A stretch of 64,000 nt of DNA from Anisus vortex. Lineage: Eukaryota > Mollusca > Gastropoda > Planorbidae. The notes below the pieces were generated by a model that was given only the letters and a program-made list of their open reading frames with translations, did not search any database and was not told the origin of the DNA. A program made the translations under genes and the position numbers. Every line of letters begins with the position of its first letter. Within the stretch, counting starts at the first letter, position 1. Location of the stretch: positions 12,185,132 to 12,249,131 of the forward strand of contig OX421497.1 in NCBI GenBank assembly GCA_949126835.1. Reading direction: 5' to 3'. Below are positions 34,665 to 46,644 of this stretch, one piece after another.

Positions 34665-35005
34665 CTCTGCGTTACTAGAGGACAGAAGGGCAAAGAGTAA
34701 AGTAGTAGTGATTCATAAGACATTAAACTCTAATTTAGAAATACAACCCAATAACAAAATGTTGCAATGCTCAGATAAACATAAAGACAAAAACACTTTT
34801 CTTATCCCTTACGCGAGAACAAATGCATATAAATACGCTTTCTTCTCGAGTGGCATTTGGTCATGGAATGGGTTGCCTTAACTAATCAGGAAAACCAGTA
34901 ACTTATCATCATCTAAGACTTTAATAAAAATCCAAGACTAGACTGGGACCACTGATGAACGTAGGACGAAATAATGTTCTTTATAGAAGGAGCGTCTGTT
35001 ATATA
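34665..35005 (+). pseudogene. Non-LTR RT C-terminal/3' fragment, copy B
   Basis: The best preserved copy, open for 70-odd codons: RRAKSKVVVIHKTLN, then FLIPYARTNAYKYAFFSSGI, then WSWNGLP and a stop. The F-x-x-x-x-x-x-x-WN-x-LP closing motif is standard for CR1/RTE-type RTs. No catalytic RT motif is present. Its 3' tail ends GAGCGTCTGTTATATATAA. Confidence 0.8.
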
Positions 35006-35007
35006 TA

Positions 35008-35090
35008 AAAAATAAAATAAATATGATACTTATATAGCGCATATCCCATTCCCGTTGAGAACAGTTCTATGCGCTGCTGTAAACATAGTG
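35008..35090 (-). repeat. Probable LINE 3' tail, minus strand
   Basis: On the minus strand GCGCTATATAAGTATCATAT follows GCATAGAACTGTTCTC, the form of a CR1/L2-like 3' end. A SINE-2-like snippet (CCCAAAACTCCTGCAGGGCG) follows at 35122-35141. Confidence 0.4.
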
Positions 35091-35930
35091 CTGCCTGTAG
35101 GCGCAAATACGTTTACAGGCCCAAAACTCCTGCAGGGCGACATATAAGATAAGATAAGACTATTGAATCAAATGTGGACACGTTTTTAATTAACGGGAGA
35201 TAATAAACATGTTTTATTTGCGTCGATATTTCTTTTATGTATCTTTCTTTTTTTCTTTTATAAAAGAATACTTTGCTTACAATTTATAACTTTGAAATTA
35301 TCAAACTGTAAAACGTATTTAAAAATTATATGCATATTATATGACTTAAGAATGTATGTGTATATTTTGAAACACTACATTAACTACCCAGTTTGTATGA
35401 CTACTGGGTATCTCTTCAGCTTAATAATTATTTGGAATATAATACAAAAGCTATATAAATTAAAATACATTAAACGGCTCTTCAGTTAAACGTAGATCAA
35501 AATGTAATTAATATTTGCAGGTGTTAAATCCTCACCATGACTAAATTGATATTGTAAAGAAAATAATTACAATTAATGTGAAAGTTTAGTAATAAAATAT
35601 TGTATTTGATATAAAAGAAAATAAAAAGGATGATAATCACAAACTCGTTAATTTTGTATTGAATATAAAACGCTTTAACGATTTTCTCTATAAATAATCA
35701 CCTTTGCTTTTGGCCTTTGTCTTTCTACCAAGTTAAATTAATTGTCCTTTAAGAACAATATTTTAAAAAGGGTATAACAGAGCAGGTTGACTTTTAGACT
35801 GTTGGCACGCTGAATGAATTAGAAATCCTAGTTTGGCACGTGTTAACAAAAGGTTGCCGACCCTTGGTATAGCTCATTGGTCTAGACTTGTGATCTAGCT
35901 TAGCGGTCTAGTCTAATAGTCAAACCAGCA

Positions 35931-36339
35931 GGGCTTATGTTGGTCCGAATAAAACCGTCCTCATTTTTGCAGCCCAAACTTACAGCAACATAATCTAGTT
36001 TTGACGCGTTGTTTATATAAATTGCTTTTAAAATCAATCATCAATGATGAAAAGGTCTGCATAAGCGCCTGAAGATTTCCCCTTGTGAAATATGATTTTT
36101 GTAGCAATTTTTCTTCCAATCTTTAAAATAGTACAGATTCCAGACTGACTAAAGTAAAAAAGAGATGTGATAAACTATGTGGCTGAGACTAAACTAAATT
36201 GCACAATGATTGTGTACATGTAAACATATGTGTACGGCTTATGTTATGTTTATGTTTTCTACTTACAATGGCACCGTACAAATTGTTATAACAACCTTCT
36301 CTTCGTTTAATAAATGACAAATGGTTTAGATATGACACT
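35931..36339. other. No gene seen
   Basis: AT-rich unique sequence. The last 43 bp form the left arm of a direct repeat that flanks the next SINE. Confidence 0.5.
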
Positions 36340-36594
36340 AAGTAAAGTATCTCGTCGTACCAAGTTGATCCATAGGTCCGGTGAGACAGCGTTCACCAGT
36401 TTCTGTGGCCAAGGCATACTAGGAAATTGTGTGGCCAGTCCAGCCGCATTTTACTTTAACCCAAGTAAAGTTAGCTACCCATCTGAACTGGGTAAACTCA
36501 AGGACACCCTCCAGACCCGAGAGCCTTCACCGGGATTCGAACTCAGGACCTTCGATACGCCAGGCGAACGCGCTGTCCCGCCACCGTGCGCCCT
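36340..36594 (-). mobile_element. SINE-1 copy, full length, minus strand, between ~43-bp direct repeats
   Basis: The tail (AAGTAAAGTATCTCGTCG), all body landmarks and the head (B box GAGTTCGAATCC, ending CCACCGTGCGCC) are present. Sequence containing GTTTAATAAATGACAAATG lies on both sides (36297-36339 and 36638-36680), much longer than a normal SINE target duplication. Confidence 0.9.
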
Positions 36595-37002
36595 CAACTT
36601 GCAATTACAATATCACTTGTTTAGATCCACCAGTTGTCATCTCGGTTTAATAAATGACAAATGTTTTAGATACAACACTAGTCTAGGTGTGCGAATTTCT
36701 TTTTCAAATGACAAAAGGTGCAAGATATGAACATTTTGGGAAAATCTTCACAACGGCTGATTTGTAATTAAATTCGTAGTTGGTGTGTTTTTTCAAAAGT
36801 ATATTAGCGTGGAGAAGATCGTGCGAGGAAGAAATGAAGCAGTCCGGCATGAGTTGGGGGTGAACTAAAGAAATCCGCCCAGAACCAAGTGTGTCTTGGA
36901 GACATGTTGCTGAGGTCCTTTGTTCCACAAGGAATGCCAAGTAAATAAGTCTGTCAATATTAGCAACAACAACATGGTGCTTATTTTTGTCTGGAAATCT
37001 TC
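36595..37002. other. No gene seen
   Basis: It contains the right arm of the direct repeat noted for 36340-36594. The 78-codon minus ORF (36704-36940) is unrecognised. Confidence 0.45.
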
Positions 37003-37225
37003 AGCATTGGCATGAGTACGAATTGTCATACAGAAGGTCCCGTGTTTGAATCATGGTGAAGGTTAGGATTTGTTTTTTTCTTGTGTCTGTAGGTGTTCTT
37101 GAGGCGACCCAGCTCTAATGTAACCTTCCATTAGTTTGAGGCCACACTCTCCCCTAGTATGCCATGGCCACGGAAACTGAACGCTCCGTACGGTCCCTAC
37201 AGATGAAATCGGTGTGATAGGAATT
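37003..37225 (+). mobile_element. SINE-1 copy, degenerate
   Basis: B box GTGTTTGAATCATGG, body GGTGAAGGTTAGGATTTGTT, and CCATGGCCACGGAAACTGAA. Several deletions shorten it. Confidence 0.75.
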
Positions 37226-38332
37226 CTTTTGGCTCAACCTTGGTGCCAAACCCTTACAGTTGCAGTCATATTTCCACCCATATTCCCCTCCCACCCCACC
37301 CCAGTAATGCTAGTCCCCCCCTTCCCCTACCGTCCCTCCTCACACCTAAGTTCAGTATCACTAACGTCCATAAGTCCCCCCCCCCCCTCCCATACTACAA
37401 CGTTCTATCGTTTAATTAATCAAAGAGATCTAATAGAGCTTTTTTTTTTGGGGGGGGGGGGGGGGGGAGGAAAAAGAAAATAAAAACTAAATTGGGCCGG
37501 TGGGGTGGTAAGGAGTGGTGGGGAGCGAGGGTGGGTGGTAGAGGGTTAAGTCAAGAATCTCCTAGAAAGATTTTTTTTTTGTTTCAGAGCCAGATAGGAG
37601 AGGTTGAATAAATTTAGACAACTGGAGGTTGGGTTGGGATAAGAGTGAGTGAGTGTTGGGAGAGGGTGGGGGGGGCGGCATTGTCATTTCTCATATTCGC
37701 CATCTGGGGGAAGCTTGTTGCTTTTGAAATGCGTTGTTGATTTACTTTTTTCTTTTTTTTTTTGTGTCTGATGTTATTTTTTTCCATAGAAATTATGACA
37801 CAGTTTCAGATTTCATATTGCAGCGGAAACTTGAGCTACGTCTTAGGTTTGCAGTTAAAAGCAGTAAGAAAGCTTATTAAAGGATTTGATTCCCAATACA
37901 TTCAACATGTTTAACATGTTTATTGAACCTGTAAAATCACACAACTTTCCAATTTAAGTTTTTTTTATGGATCTGTTTCTACAAACATGTTCCTGAGATC
38001 TCAGTTTCGGTTTATTTACATTCTATTCCAAAGTACTTGTATATACCACCTCCGAGGTTTTTCTCTCTCTTTCTCTCTCACACTCTTTCTCTCTCTCTCT
38101 CTCTCTCTCTTTAAAGCTCTTTCTTTCTTTCTTTCTTTTCTAAGTATATAAACAATTTTTCTCTTCACTCTCTCCCCCCATCTCATTTTCTCTATCTCCC
38201 TCTTTCTTTTCTTTGTTGCTTCCATCCATCCCTTTTTTTCAATCTCTCCCCGACTCTCTCATTCGCTATCTTTGTCACCCTCGACCCCTCTCTTCCCGTC
38301 TCTCTCTCTCTCCTCACTCCCCTCACTCTTTA

Positions 38333-38376
<44 letters not shown>

Positions 38377-38600
38377 ATCTATCTCTTCCACCTTCTGTAA
38401 GTGTCAGCACATAGGATGGTGCCAGAGCTAGACAGACAATTCTATTCATAAGTCTTAAAGATAAGATGTTTTGTTGTGTTTAGTTTTTGTTTCTCTCTCT
38501 GCTGCATTCTCCTTCTGTCTTCTACCGATCATCCTAACGCATTAAATTCATTGCCTCCATCTATTCCAGGGGCAGGGGGAGGGGGAGAAAGGAAAATGTC
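37226..38600. other. No gene; homopolymers and CT-rich tracts
   Basis: C11 near 37377-37388, a T-run followed by a G run at 37440-37467, and CT-rich text at 38055-38125 and 38160-38400 including (CT)n at 38335-38373. Confidence 0.55.
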
Positions 38601-41600
38601 TAAAGCAAAATCAAGAAAAAGCAAGTGGGGGGGGGGGGGGGAGGAGGGGTAACTTCAAAGAAGACCAGACGTAAAGGACATATCAAAAATAATTAATTCA
38701 ACATTTCATTTAAGGACACGACAGAAAAATATCTCAACATTAACAAATATGACAAAAATATATAAGTGCATAGATCTAACATGATATAAAACAACAGGAA
38801 AGAACAAGTAGGAAATATCACATTTAAAGGAAATGAAAAGAAAAAAAAACGTACATCAGAGCACGGACGAGCTGAAATGTAAATATTGGGATGAACTTAA
38901 ATGTAAAGAAGTTGTGATTTCCATGAAAACATTTTGGGAAAGTTGTAAAAAAACAACAACAAAAAAACGATTTAGTGGGCATGTGGTCCTTCGACCGGAC
39001 CACCCATTATCACAGGCACCTGTAAACAAACATGCACTGGGTAATGTCGTCGGCCGTTTATTGTTGTAAGTTCCAATAACAACACCCCGCGGCTGATCAT
39101 TCGTAATGCGATTACTTTGCCAGGGGTTGCTTTTTGGCAGGGAAGGGGAGGGGGAACGTTTGGCACAGCGACTTGTTAGAAACCGACCGTTGACCTACCT
39201 TGTACCTAATGATTTATTTTACCCATTTACCATCGATTGGTTCTATAAATAGCCGCGGCACTGATCTATATTTAACGATCATCTTGATCATTCACCCCCG
39301 ATGTTATAAATCAAAGACGATGTCAGAAACAAGGGGAGGTGATTGCTGAAGTAAAAGTGCAGAAAGTTGGAGTTGTCATTCTTTGATTTTTGACTTTTCA
39401 ATAAAGATTGTTTTAATTCACTACATTGTAGAGAAAAGAAACATATTAATAAATCTAGTATTAACGAATTTGATGCGCATTGGACTGATTTTACGCAACC
39501 AATGAATATAACAATATATAGGCCTACTGGTTGACCTGCGGACAAATTGTAGCCTAACATAAGCTATGATTATATGAAAGCGAAATTAGCGGGATCTACA
39601 ATAGAAGAACAAATATATCGTTAGTAAAACTATACACAAACATTATAAACAAAACAACATACTGCAAAAATAGAGTAACATTTCGGGAAAACCCGAAAAT
39701 CTGCACTGCACAATGAGTGGATTGCTTGTTAAAGTTCCTTGCGACGCTCTCATTTTATAATCGCCATTTATTACTTGTCATATTACAGATTGTGTGTATG
39801 TGTATAATTATGCAAACTTCTATTTATTCAAAATCAACAAATTCGGCAGCCTATAGGATATAAATATAATATATATATAAAAGCTTTGGGCATAAGTATG
39901 CAATAAATTTTCTTGTGCCAATCAGTCAACAAAGAGGTATAAAGAGAACTAACATACAAATACATGAACTAATTTCTATGTTGATGATATAATATAATGA
40001 TATTTATAGCTATAGAGAATATGAATAATCAAATCTTATGAAAATCAAAATCGAACTTTCAAAGGGATTAGAATATAATTTTTAAAAAAGGAAGAAATTC
40101 TATTATCATCCTAATTGGAGTTTCGCATCAATTGGATCTTTTCAAAACATTAAATGCAGTATGTTCGGTAAGCAGATAAAAAACATGAAGTGGTTAAATT
40201 AGATTTTCGGGTAGTTGGTGACGTGTTAAGCCTGCAAAGACAGACGATGCCAAAATAAACCTAGATCTATCTGGGATAAACAAAGCATTGCATCTCTGGT
40301 TACAAGAGATGTCAAAAAACAGTTGAGGGGGAGAGGGGGGTAAGCTATTTTGATTTTTTAAGGCAACAAATTGGATTTTTTTTTTAAATTAGCCAAATAA
40401 ACAAGATGTTTGGGGGGAGGGAGATGTGGGGGTGGAGGGGAAAGGAGGGGACATCTCCCGCCACCTGACAAAATATTGTTTGTCTTTGTCAAAGATTATA
40501 ATATATTTATGTTGGAGACACGCCCCCAACATACCGTATCATAGCTCTTGTTGTGTTTTGTCCTTGGCGTTGTTTTTTCCCTCATATTTCAACCCATGCC
40601 TAAGTTTTTTTTCATCCCATCAAATTATTGCCTTGACATACAGATGGGGAGTCTATGCACAGCCAAAACAAACAACGCAATGTTTTTGTTTTTTCAGAGA
40701 AAGGGAAGGAACCCAGTGAGAACGTCTGTCTGTCTGTCTGTGTGCCGTAGCTAGGAGAGAGAGAGAGAGAAAACTGATAAAAAAGAAGAATAACGTACGT
40801 TAGAAGAGCGTATGAAAAAGTCGTAAAAGAAAGAACTAACAAATAAAAAGGTCACACGTGAAACAATCCGAAACCTACCAACGCCCCATGCCCAGCACCC
40901 AACGCCATACCACTCCTCTGCCACTTACCCTACACTTATGTTAACGGATAGTTTTATTGGCACGTGCATTATAAACTTTTATTACCCAAACACTTACTTC
41001 ATTACACTGTGGCCAAATGACTGGATCCATCTATGGCGGAAATAGAAGAACGAAAGATCTCGTCTCTTGATTATTGATGAAGCACTCTGGGTATATATCT
41101 TTTTATTATTATGTATTCATCCAATCAACGCACCGTTTCATTTATATTTTTCAGCCAATCGGGCACTCTATTTTTACTTTGCATTTAACCAATGATATTA
41201 TTTTTACTTATCAACCAAATTGTGACGTTCTGGGTCCATAACAAGATTAACGTCACACGCAATTAAGAAAGGTTTTCAAATATAATCTATTCTTATAGGA
41301 TTGATATACTTTTAGCCGTCGTCTGTACCAAAAGTACAATGATAGCCACTGATGAATGAAATTATTGAAGCGAGAATGCAACTATCTCTCTATTATTATC
41401 TTTTCATCTTTTAGCACTTGTTTTGAAACATATTTACATGTGTCTTTGACATATTCACTGATATTATTTACCTTATGCTAATATGTTTTTTATTACATGA
41501 TTATTGCCAATGTTATCATTCATTGCTATCATTATCATGCTTACATTTTTTCATTTTTGTATAATAGTTGCCGTGTAGTGTGTGTGTCAAGTGTCAAGTA

Positions 41601-42108
41601 TAGTCAAAACATCTCCAAAAAAATCACCTCGTACGAGCCAAGGAATTCACTACACATTTAATATAAATTTAATCATCAATACGTTGATCTCTTGCACCGT
41701 ACTCCGGCTCACAACTTAAGACAAAAATTAGCCAGATAGAAAGATAATGATGTATCTCTTGTTTATTTATATAGACCACTCTTATACGAAGGAAAGAATA
41801 CACATACGAGCCTGCTTGCCAAATAGTGTGACATAATACAGTCGTTTCACCTACTCATACAGAAATGCACGACGCACGTGAGGCTCAGTTGCTAATCAAA
41901 TATCTAATCCCGAATTGGAAAGAATACGTGGTGTTTCAGCGTCCAGGTTGGAACTAACAACCAAACCCATGACAGTCATAATCCACTGAAAAATTGTGTA
42001 TTTACTGTATATCCAGGACAATGAGAATGTATATATCTATTTAATTCATTATTCATAATTTATATTAAACCATTCATAGACTTTCTTTTTATTTACTTTA
42101 TTATATAT
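38601..42108. other. 3.5 kb without a recognisable gene
   Basis: AT-rich. Noted: a G14 run near 38628-38641, (GTCT)n at 40723-40742 followed by (GA)n, and a stretch at 41110-41235 where CCAATC/ACCAAT motifs recur at 35-50 bp spacing. The 60-97 codon ORFs are unrecognised. The last bases, an AT run, form the target site of the LTR element. Confidence 0.5.
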
Positions 42109-42711
42109 TGTTACAAAAGTAATTTTATTAATTATATTTGGTTCTATTATTATTAACTAAAGTTAAAATGAAATAATCTTAAACCCGAAATGTTTCCGTG
42201 TTAGGAATAAAACATGTATATGTCTAGACACTACGTCATAGCATTAAAATGCGTCATATGTCAGCACGAGGGTTTGAGTCCGTTAGTTTAGTTCTAGTTT
42301 GGGCGCTAATGTGTGAGGACTGTTTTTGACCACTTTCTTAAAGATAGGATTACGGCTTAGTACGATATAGAAGAATCTCAACTGATTAAGTTTCATTATA
42401 TAATACTGGTACATGTATTCTGTGGTACTGTTATATTTTATCATCTCAACTTGTTGGAATAAAATTGTGTTTACTCATTCAAACAGGATTGTGGATTTCC
42501 TATATATTAAGGTACAGTTTATCTAAATCACTTTATACACAAAAGATTCACATCGCAACGAGTCAAATAAACATCAAATCTAATTCAATAACATCAATAC
42601 AAATTCTTATACAACCTTGTGAGATCCAAGATGGATGTGAATCAAAAGAATATATAATAATACATTACTAAAAATATCATCATACGTCAGTAGCTGATTT
42701 CGCACGTGACA
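42109..42711 (+). repeat. 5' LTR
   Basis: It starts TGTTACAAAAGTAATTTTAT and ends CGCACGTGACA. It contains a TATA-like CTATATATTAAGG near 42500 and AATAAA at about 42457. A 68-codon ORF inside it recurs unchanged in the 3' LTR only because the LTRs are copies. Confidence 0.92.
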
Positions 42712-42717
42712 AAAGAT

Positions 42718-42738
42718 TGGGGGCTAGCGTCCGGGATC
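42718..42738 (+). other. Primer binding site, tRNA-Pro-like
   Basis: TGGGGGCTAGCGTCCGGGAT begins six bases after the LTR. It resembles the well-known tRNA-Pro primer site with two extra bases (AG) in the middle. The assignment is inferred from pattern memory. Confidence 0.6.
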
Positions 42739-42990
42739 TAAAGTTTGCATGTATAAGAAATTGAGAATATACAACTGTTTTAGTGAAAACGATTTACAAC
42801 AAATATTTATTCGAATTCTGTCTATGTGGGAGGCACTGTCTGTGTTCGGACATACTGTTTTCAGCTTTGTACACAATCATCCTTAAAATTTATCTTCTAC
42901 AAATTAACAGTGGTGTAAAATATTTCAAAGGACTTTATAAAAGGTAAAGTTGAAATTTTTTATCTTCTATTTACGTCATTAATATAAAAC

Positions 42991-45495
42991 ATGGCGGAAG
43001 CTAATCTTACGTTGGAGCAATTGAATATTTTTGCTATCACGTCAGAACAGTTAAATAGCATGTCACTAACCCAGTTAAAAGAGATGGCAAATTCTCTGGG
43101 AATAGACATTACTGAAGTTACACCAGTAAGGAGTAAATTGATTCAAGATATTAAGGACTGTTTGAAAAGACATGGTAGAATGCTTGAAGAAAATACTATG
43201 AATAATGAAGAATCAGTGGTTCTCAATGTATCAGAAACCCTGAAAACAGACATAAATAACCATGAATTTAAAATGAATATGAATGAACTAAGTGCGGACA
43301 TGAAATTCCAGTTAGAAATGAAGAAGTTAGAAGTACAATTACAATTACAATTAGAGGGTAAAAGAATAGAAGTACAATTGAAAGAGAAAGAATTGGAAAA
43401 AGAAAGAATCGCTAGTAATGAAAGGATTGAATTGGCAAAGTCTCGTTCGTCAACTCATGCGATTCAGGAAACAAATAATGTAAAACTATATAAGTTTAAA
43501 AAGCATGTCCCAAGCATGGAGAACATAGAGATTGATGAGTTCTTTATGGTCTTCGAAAGAAACTCGATCGATTATAAATTTCCTGAAGATAAGAAAGCAG
43601 TACTTTTACGTTCAGCTCTAACAAAAGGCAAGGCTCTAGATGTTGTATTGAATTTGACTCCAGAGGAATGCAATGATTATGAACTAATAAAGAGCAGAGT
43701 ACTATTGAGTTATGTTCTAACTCCAGAAAAGTATCGAAAGTTATATCGTGAGTACAAGAAGGAACCAGAAGTTTCACATGTTGACTTCCTGAGATTAGAG
43801 AAAAAGTATCTTGATCGATGGTTACGATCTAAGAATGTGAATAAAGATTATGAAAAACTATATAATCTCATACTGATGGAGGATTTTACTGAGAAGATTC
43901 GCACTGATATAAAAGTTCATTTGGCTGATCGTGGTATTGAAATAGCAGAACAAGCAGCAGTAAAAGCCGATGAATACGTCATTATTCACCCGCATAGCCA
44001 TTATTTTCAAAATGACAGAACAAGTTTGAGGACTCAAAACAGTAATACAGAGAGGAAGTTAAGATCGACAGAGGATAAAAGTAAACAAAAAGCCGATAAA
44101 CAAGAGAATTCAAGTTTAGTACAAAAGAGAATTACCTGTACATTCTGTAAGAAAGATGGACATATAAAAGAGAATTGTTGGAGTCTACATAAAGAGAAAA
44201 GACCCATTAAAAACAAGAACAACGTGGTTTTATCACACATCGCCGTACAAACTGAAACTCACATAAATAAAACTGCCCACAAAAGAATTAAAGCTGATAG
44301 AAAGACATTTGATGTTAGTCATGAGGAGATGGCGAAACACGCATGTCCAAGTTGCTCAAAGTCGGAGAAAGTCTTTGAAATGAAGACCGAGGCTATTGAA
44401 CATTCTAGTTTCAACTCCAAAGGGAGTGTGACAGATGAACAATCAGTAAATAAAACGTTTACTTATGGAGGCAGTAGTGTAGCAAGAAACTCAGTAGGCA
44501 GAGAACTACCCGAGTGCATGCTATCGGATGTTAGCGAGGGCTATGTGTCACCTATAGATAATCAAGCTAGAGAACGGAAGATTAAAATTCTACGTGACTC
44601 CGGTGCTGATATATCTCTACTGTTGAAGAATACTGTACCAACGTCGAAATTGACTCATACAGGCCAGTATGCCTTAATCAGTACTATGGCTGGGACACTC
44701 ACGGCACCGTTACATCGTATACAGTTGAAGAGTAATTACTTCACTGGATCTGTTATTGTTGGGATAGTGAAGAAATTTCCCTACAGAGGCATTTCATTAC
44801 TTTTAGGAAGTGACATTGCCAAGAATCAGGTACATCCTGTACTTAAAGAAACCAAAGACTCTGTTCGGTGTAAGAATACTGAAAATTCAGTATGTGTTAT
44901 CACCAGAGCTATGGAGAAACAGCAGATGACTAATGAATCGACAAAGAAACCAGAACCAACACCAGAGATTGACTTGCAAGCAACCTTCATGGCGGATGTT
45001 CTAGGTGGTCACTCAAGTCATACTGATCAAAATAATTTGTCGCCTAGACAACTACTCATTCTTGCTCAAGGCAAAGATCCAGAGATCGGGAAGCTAAAAG
45101 AGGAAGCAAAGAATGAAGGAGAGTTAGAAACAATGGCCGCAGGTTATTACCTGAGGGACGAGTTGTTGATGAGGAAATGGAGAGGGAAAGAAAACGACGA
45201 TGAAACATGCAGCGAAGTACATCAAATCGTGGTACCCAATGTATACCGCAAGGACATACTACATATGGCCCATGATTCACCGTATGCTGGTCACCTAGGG
45301 ATTCAGAAAACCTTCGATAGGATTCTTCCATATTTCTTCTGGCCTGGCCTACGTCGTGACGTCACATCGTTTTGCAGATCATGTCATGTCTGCCAGATGG
45401 TCGGCAAACCGAATCAGACCATTCCGGTAGCTCCTCTACGACCCATACCAGTATTCTCAGAACCCTTCAGTCACATCATTATAGACTGCGCCTAA
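42991..45495 (+). pseudogene. Gag-protease-integrase N-terminal polyprotein of the LTR element (834 codons, frameshifted end)
   Basis: Residues ~90-150 form a charged coiled coil. ~175-325 is a Gag region whose latter part (VLTPEKYRKLYREYKK onward) looks SCAN-like. A zinc knuckle C383-X2-C386-X4-H391-X4-C396 follows. The aspartic protease has D536-S-G with LRDSGADISLL and a later LLLGSDI. The integrase zinc finger has H761-X6-H768-X29-C798-X2-C801, and the first catalytic Asp is D832. The frame then stops at 45493-45495, three codons into the catalytic core, because of a small deletion. RT and RNase H are absent between protease and integrase. The ATG follows a 279-bp leader. Confidence 0.9.
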
Positions 45496-46381
45496 AACTA
45501 AGGCTGGCCACCAGTATCTGTTCACTATAATGTGTTCGGCAACGAGATTCCCAGAGGCTATTCCTCTACGTAGCATCAATGCCGACAAAATATCTGATGC
45601 ACTTATCGGATTCTTCACCCGATATGGTCTTCCGAAAACCGTGCAGTCAGATCAAGGTTCAAATTTCACATCGAAGTTATTTCGCCAAGTCTTAGAACGG
45701 CTGGGTATTCGTCATGCAGTATCGAGTGCATATCATCCACAGAGTCAAGGCGCACTGGAACGATACCACCAAACATTGAAAAACATGCTCCGTACTTTCT
45801 GTTTCGAGCATAACGACGACTGGGATCGTGGTATTCCCTTCGCACTCTTCGCAACCAGAGAGGCTGTACAAGAATCTCTTGGTTTCAGTCCCTTTGAACT
45901 GGTATTCGGACACACAGTTCGTGGACCACTAAAGCTGTTACAAGAGACATGGTTATCATCCACTGAAGACACTGGTCTACTGACATACGTGGAAAATTTT
46001 AAAAATAGACTGTATAATGCATTAAAAGTTGTCAGATCTAATCTTTTGCAGGCACAAGACAAGATGAAGGTTTATTATGACGTCAACGCAAGAACCCGTA
46101 TCTTCCAACCTGGTGATAAAGTTCTCATGCTGACGCCACTGTCTGGTCAACCCCTGAGTGCCAAGTTTACAGGACCCTACGAGGTTATGGCTAAGCTTAG
46201 TGAGGTTAACTATCTTGTAAAGACCCCTGATAGACGGAAATCGCAACGAGTGTGCCATATCAATATGTTGAAACCATACATTATCAGAGAAGAACAAAAT
46301 GTTGTTGCCTCGGTAAACACTGTTGTTAAAGTCGGGAATAATTCACCCGAAATTGAGCGTGAAGTTGCAGAAAGCAAATGA
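45491..46381 (+). pseudogene. Integrase core and C-terminal domain of the LTR element, shifted frame
   Basis: Integrase homology resumes at 45491 in the next frame (PKTKAGHQYLFTIM), so about 11 bases were lost near 45490. From the ATG at 45530, the second catalytic Asp is D41 (QSDQGSNF) and the Glu is E77 (GALERYHQ), exactly 35 residues apart. A GPY/F module occupies ~213-252 (FTGPYEVM, then VCHINMLKPY). The reading ends at a TGA (46379-46381). Strand transfer of cDNA is the family's function; this copy cannot make an intact integrase. Confidence 0.9.
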
Positions 46382-46549
46382 CAAATCACAAAAGCTCTAA
46401 AAACCCTTAATGAAAAATTGGCACATTTACCCGCTTGCGAACAATCCGCTATCAAAGGTCAAATTAATGAACATATTAATATTAATCTATTTACAGATGT
46501 ACGCAATAGAACAAGACTGATTGAACAAGAGGAAACCAGTTTCTCGTGA
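46382..46549 (+). pseudogene. Pre-RT linker remnant after an in-frame stop
   Basis: The same frame stays open for 55 codons past the TGA and ends at another TGA (46547-46549). It reads LAHLPACEQSAIKGQINEH and, a few residues later, LFTDVRNRTRLIEQ. In Gmr1-like elements an L-x-x-L...LF-D-V-P-x-R-T segment sits just before RT. Here the sequence ends where RT should begin. The parallel is from family knowledge and needs alignment. Confidence 0.6.
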
Positions 46550-46644
46550 ATGTTTTCTTTTATGTCATTCATTGTATTGATTAACATATATATTATTGTA
46601 AATATGACAATAAATAAACTATGTTCTGAATTATTACACTATGA

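Larger units (their letters stand above)
34465..35866 (+). mobile_element. hAT-1 copy inside the 13-bp satellite
   Basis: Ends CAAGGGTCGGTAACC and GGTTGCCGACCCTTG are inverted. Flanking octamers GTCTAGCT (34457-34464) and GTATAGCT (35867-35874) differ by one base. A second hAT-like terminus (GGTTGCCGATCTCTG) at about 34650-34664 shows that the first 200 bp also form a short MITE-like unit as at 59486-59688. The segment 35160-35570 aligns with 1660-2040 of the first copy. Confidence 0.75.
33820..35930. repeat. 13-bp satellite (GTGGTCTAGCTTA), split by two transposons
   Basis: Units run from about 33820 to 33946, resume at 34109-34464, and appear again at 35867-35930. The gaps are a SINE-2 (33947-34108) and a hAT (34465-35866). 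Longer units with CTCTTG insertions (GTGTTCTAGCTCTTG) recur, giving some higher-order structure. Confidence 0.9.
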
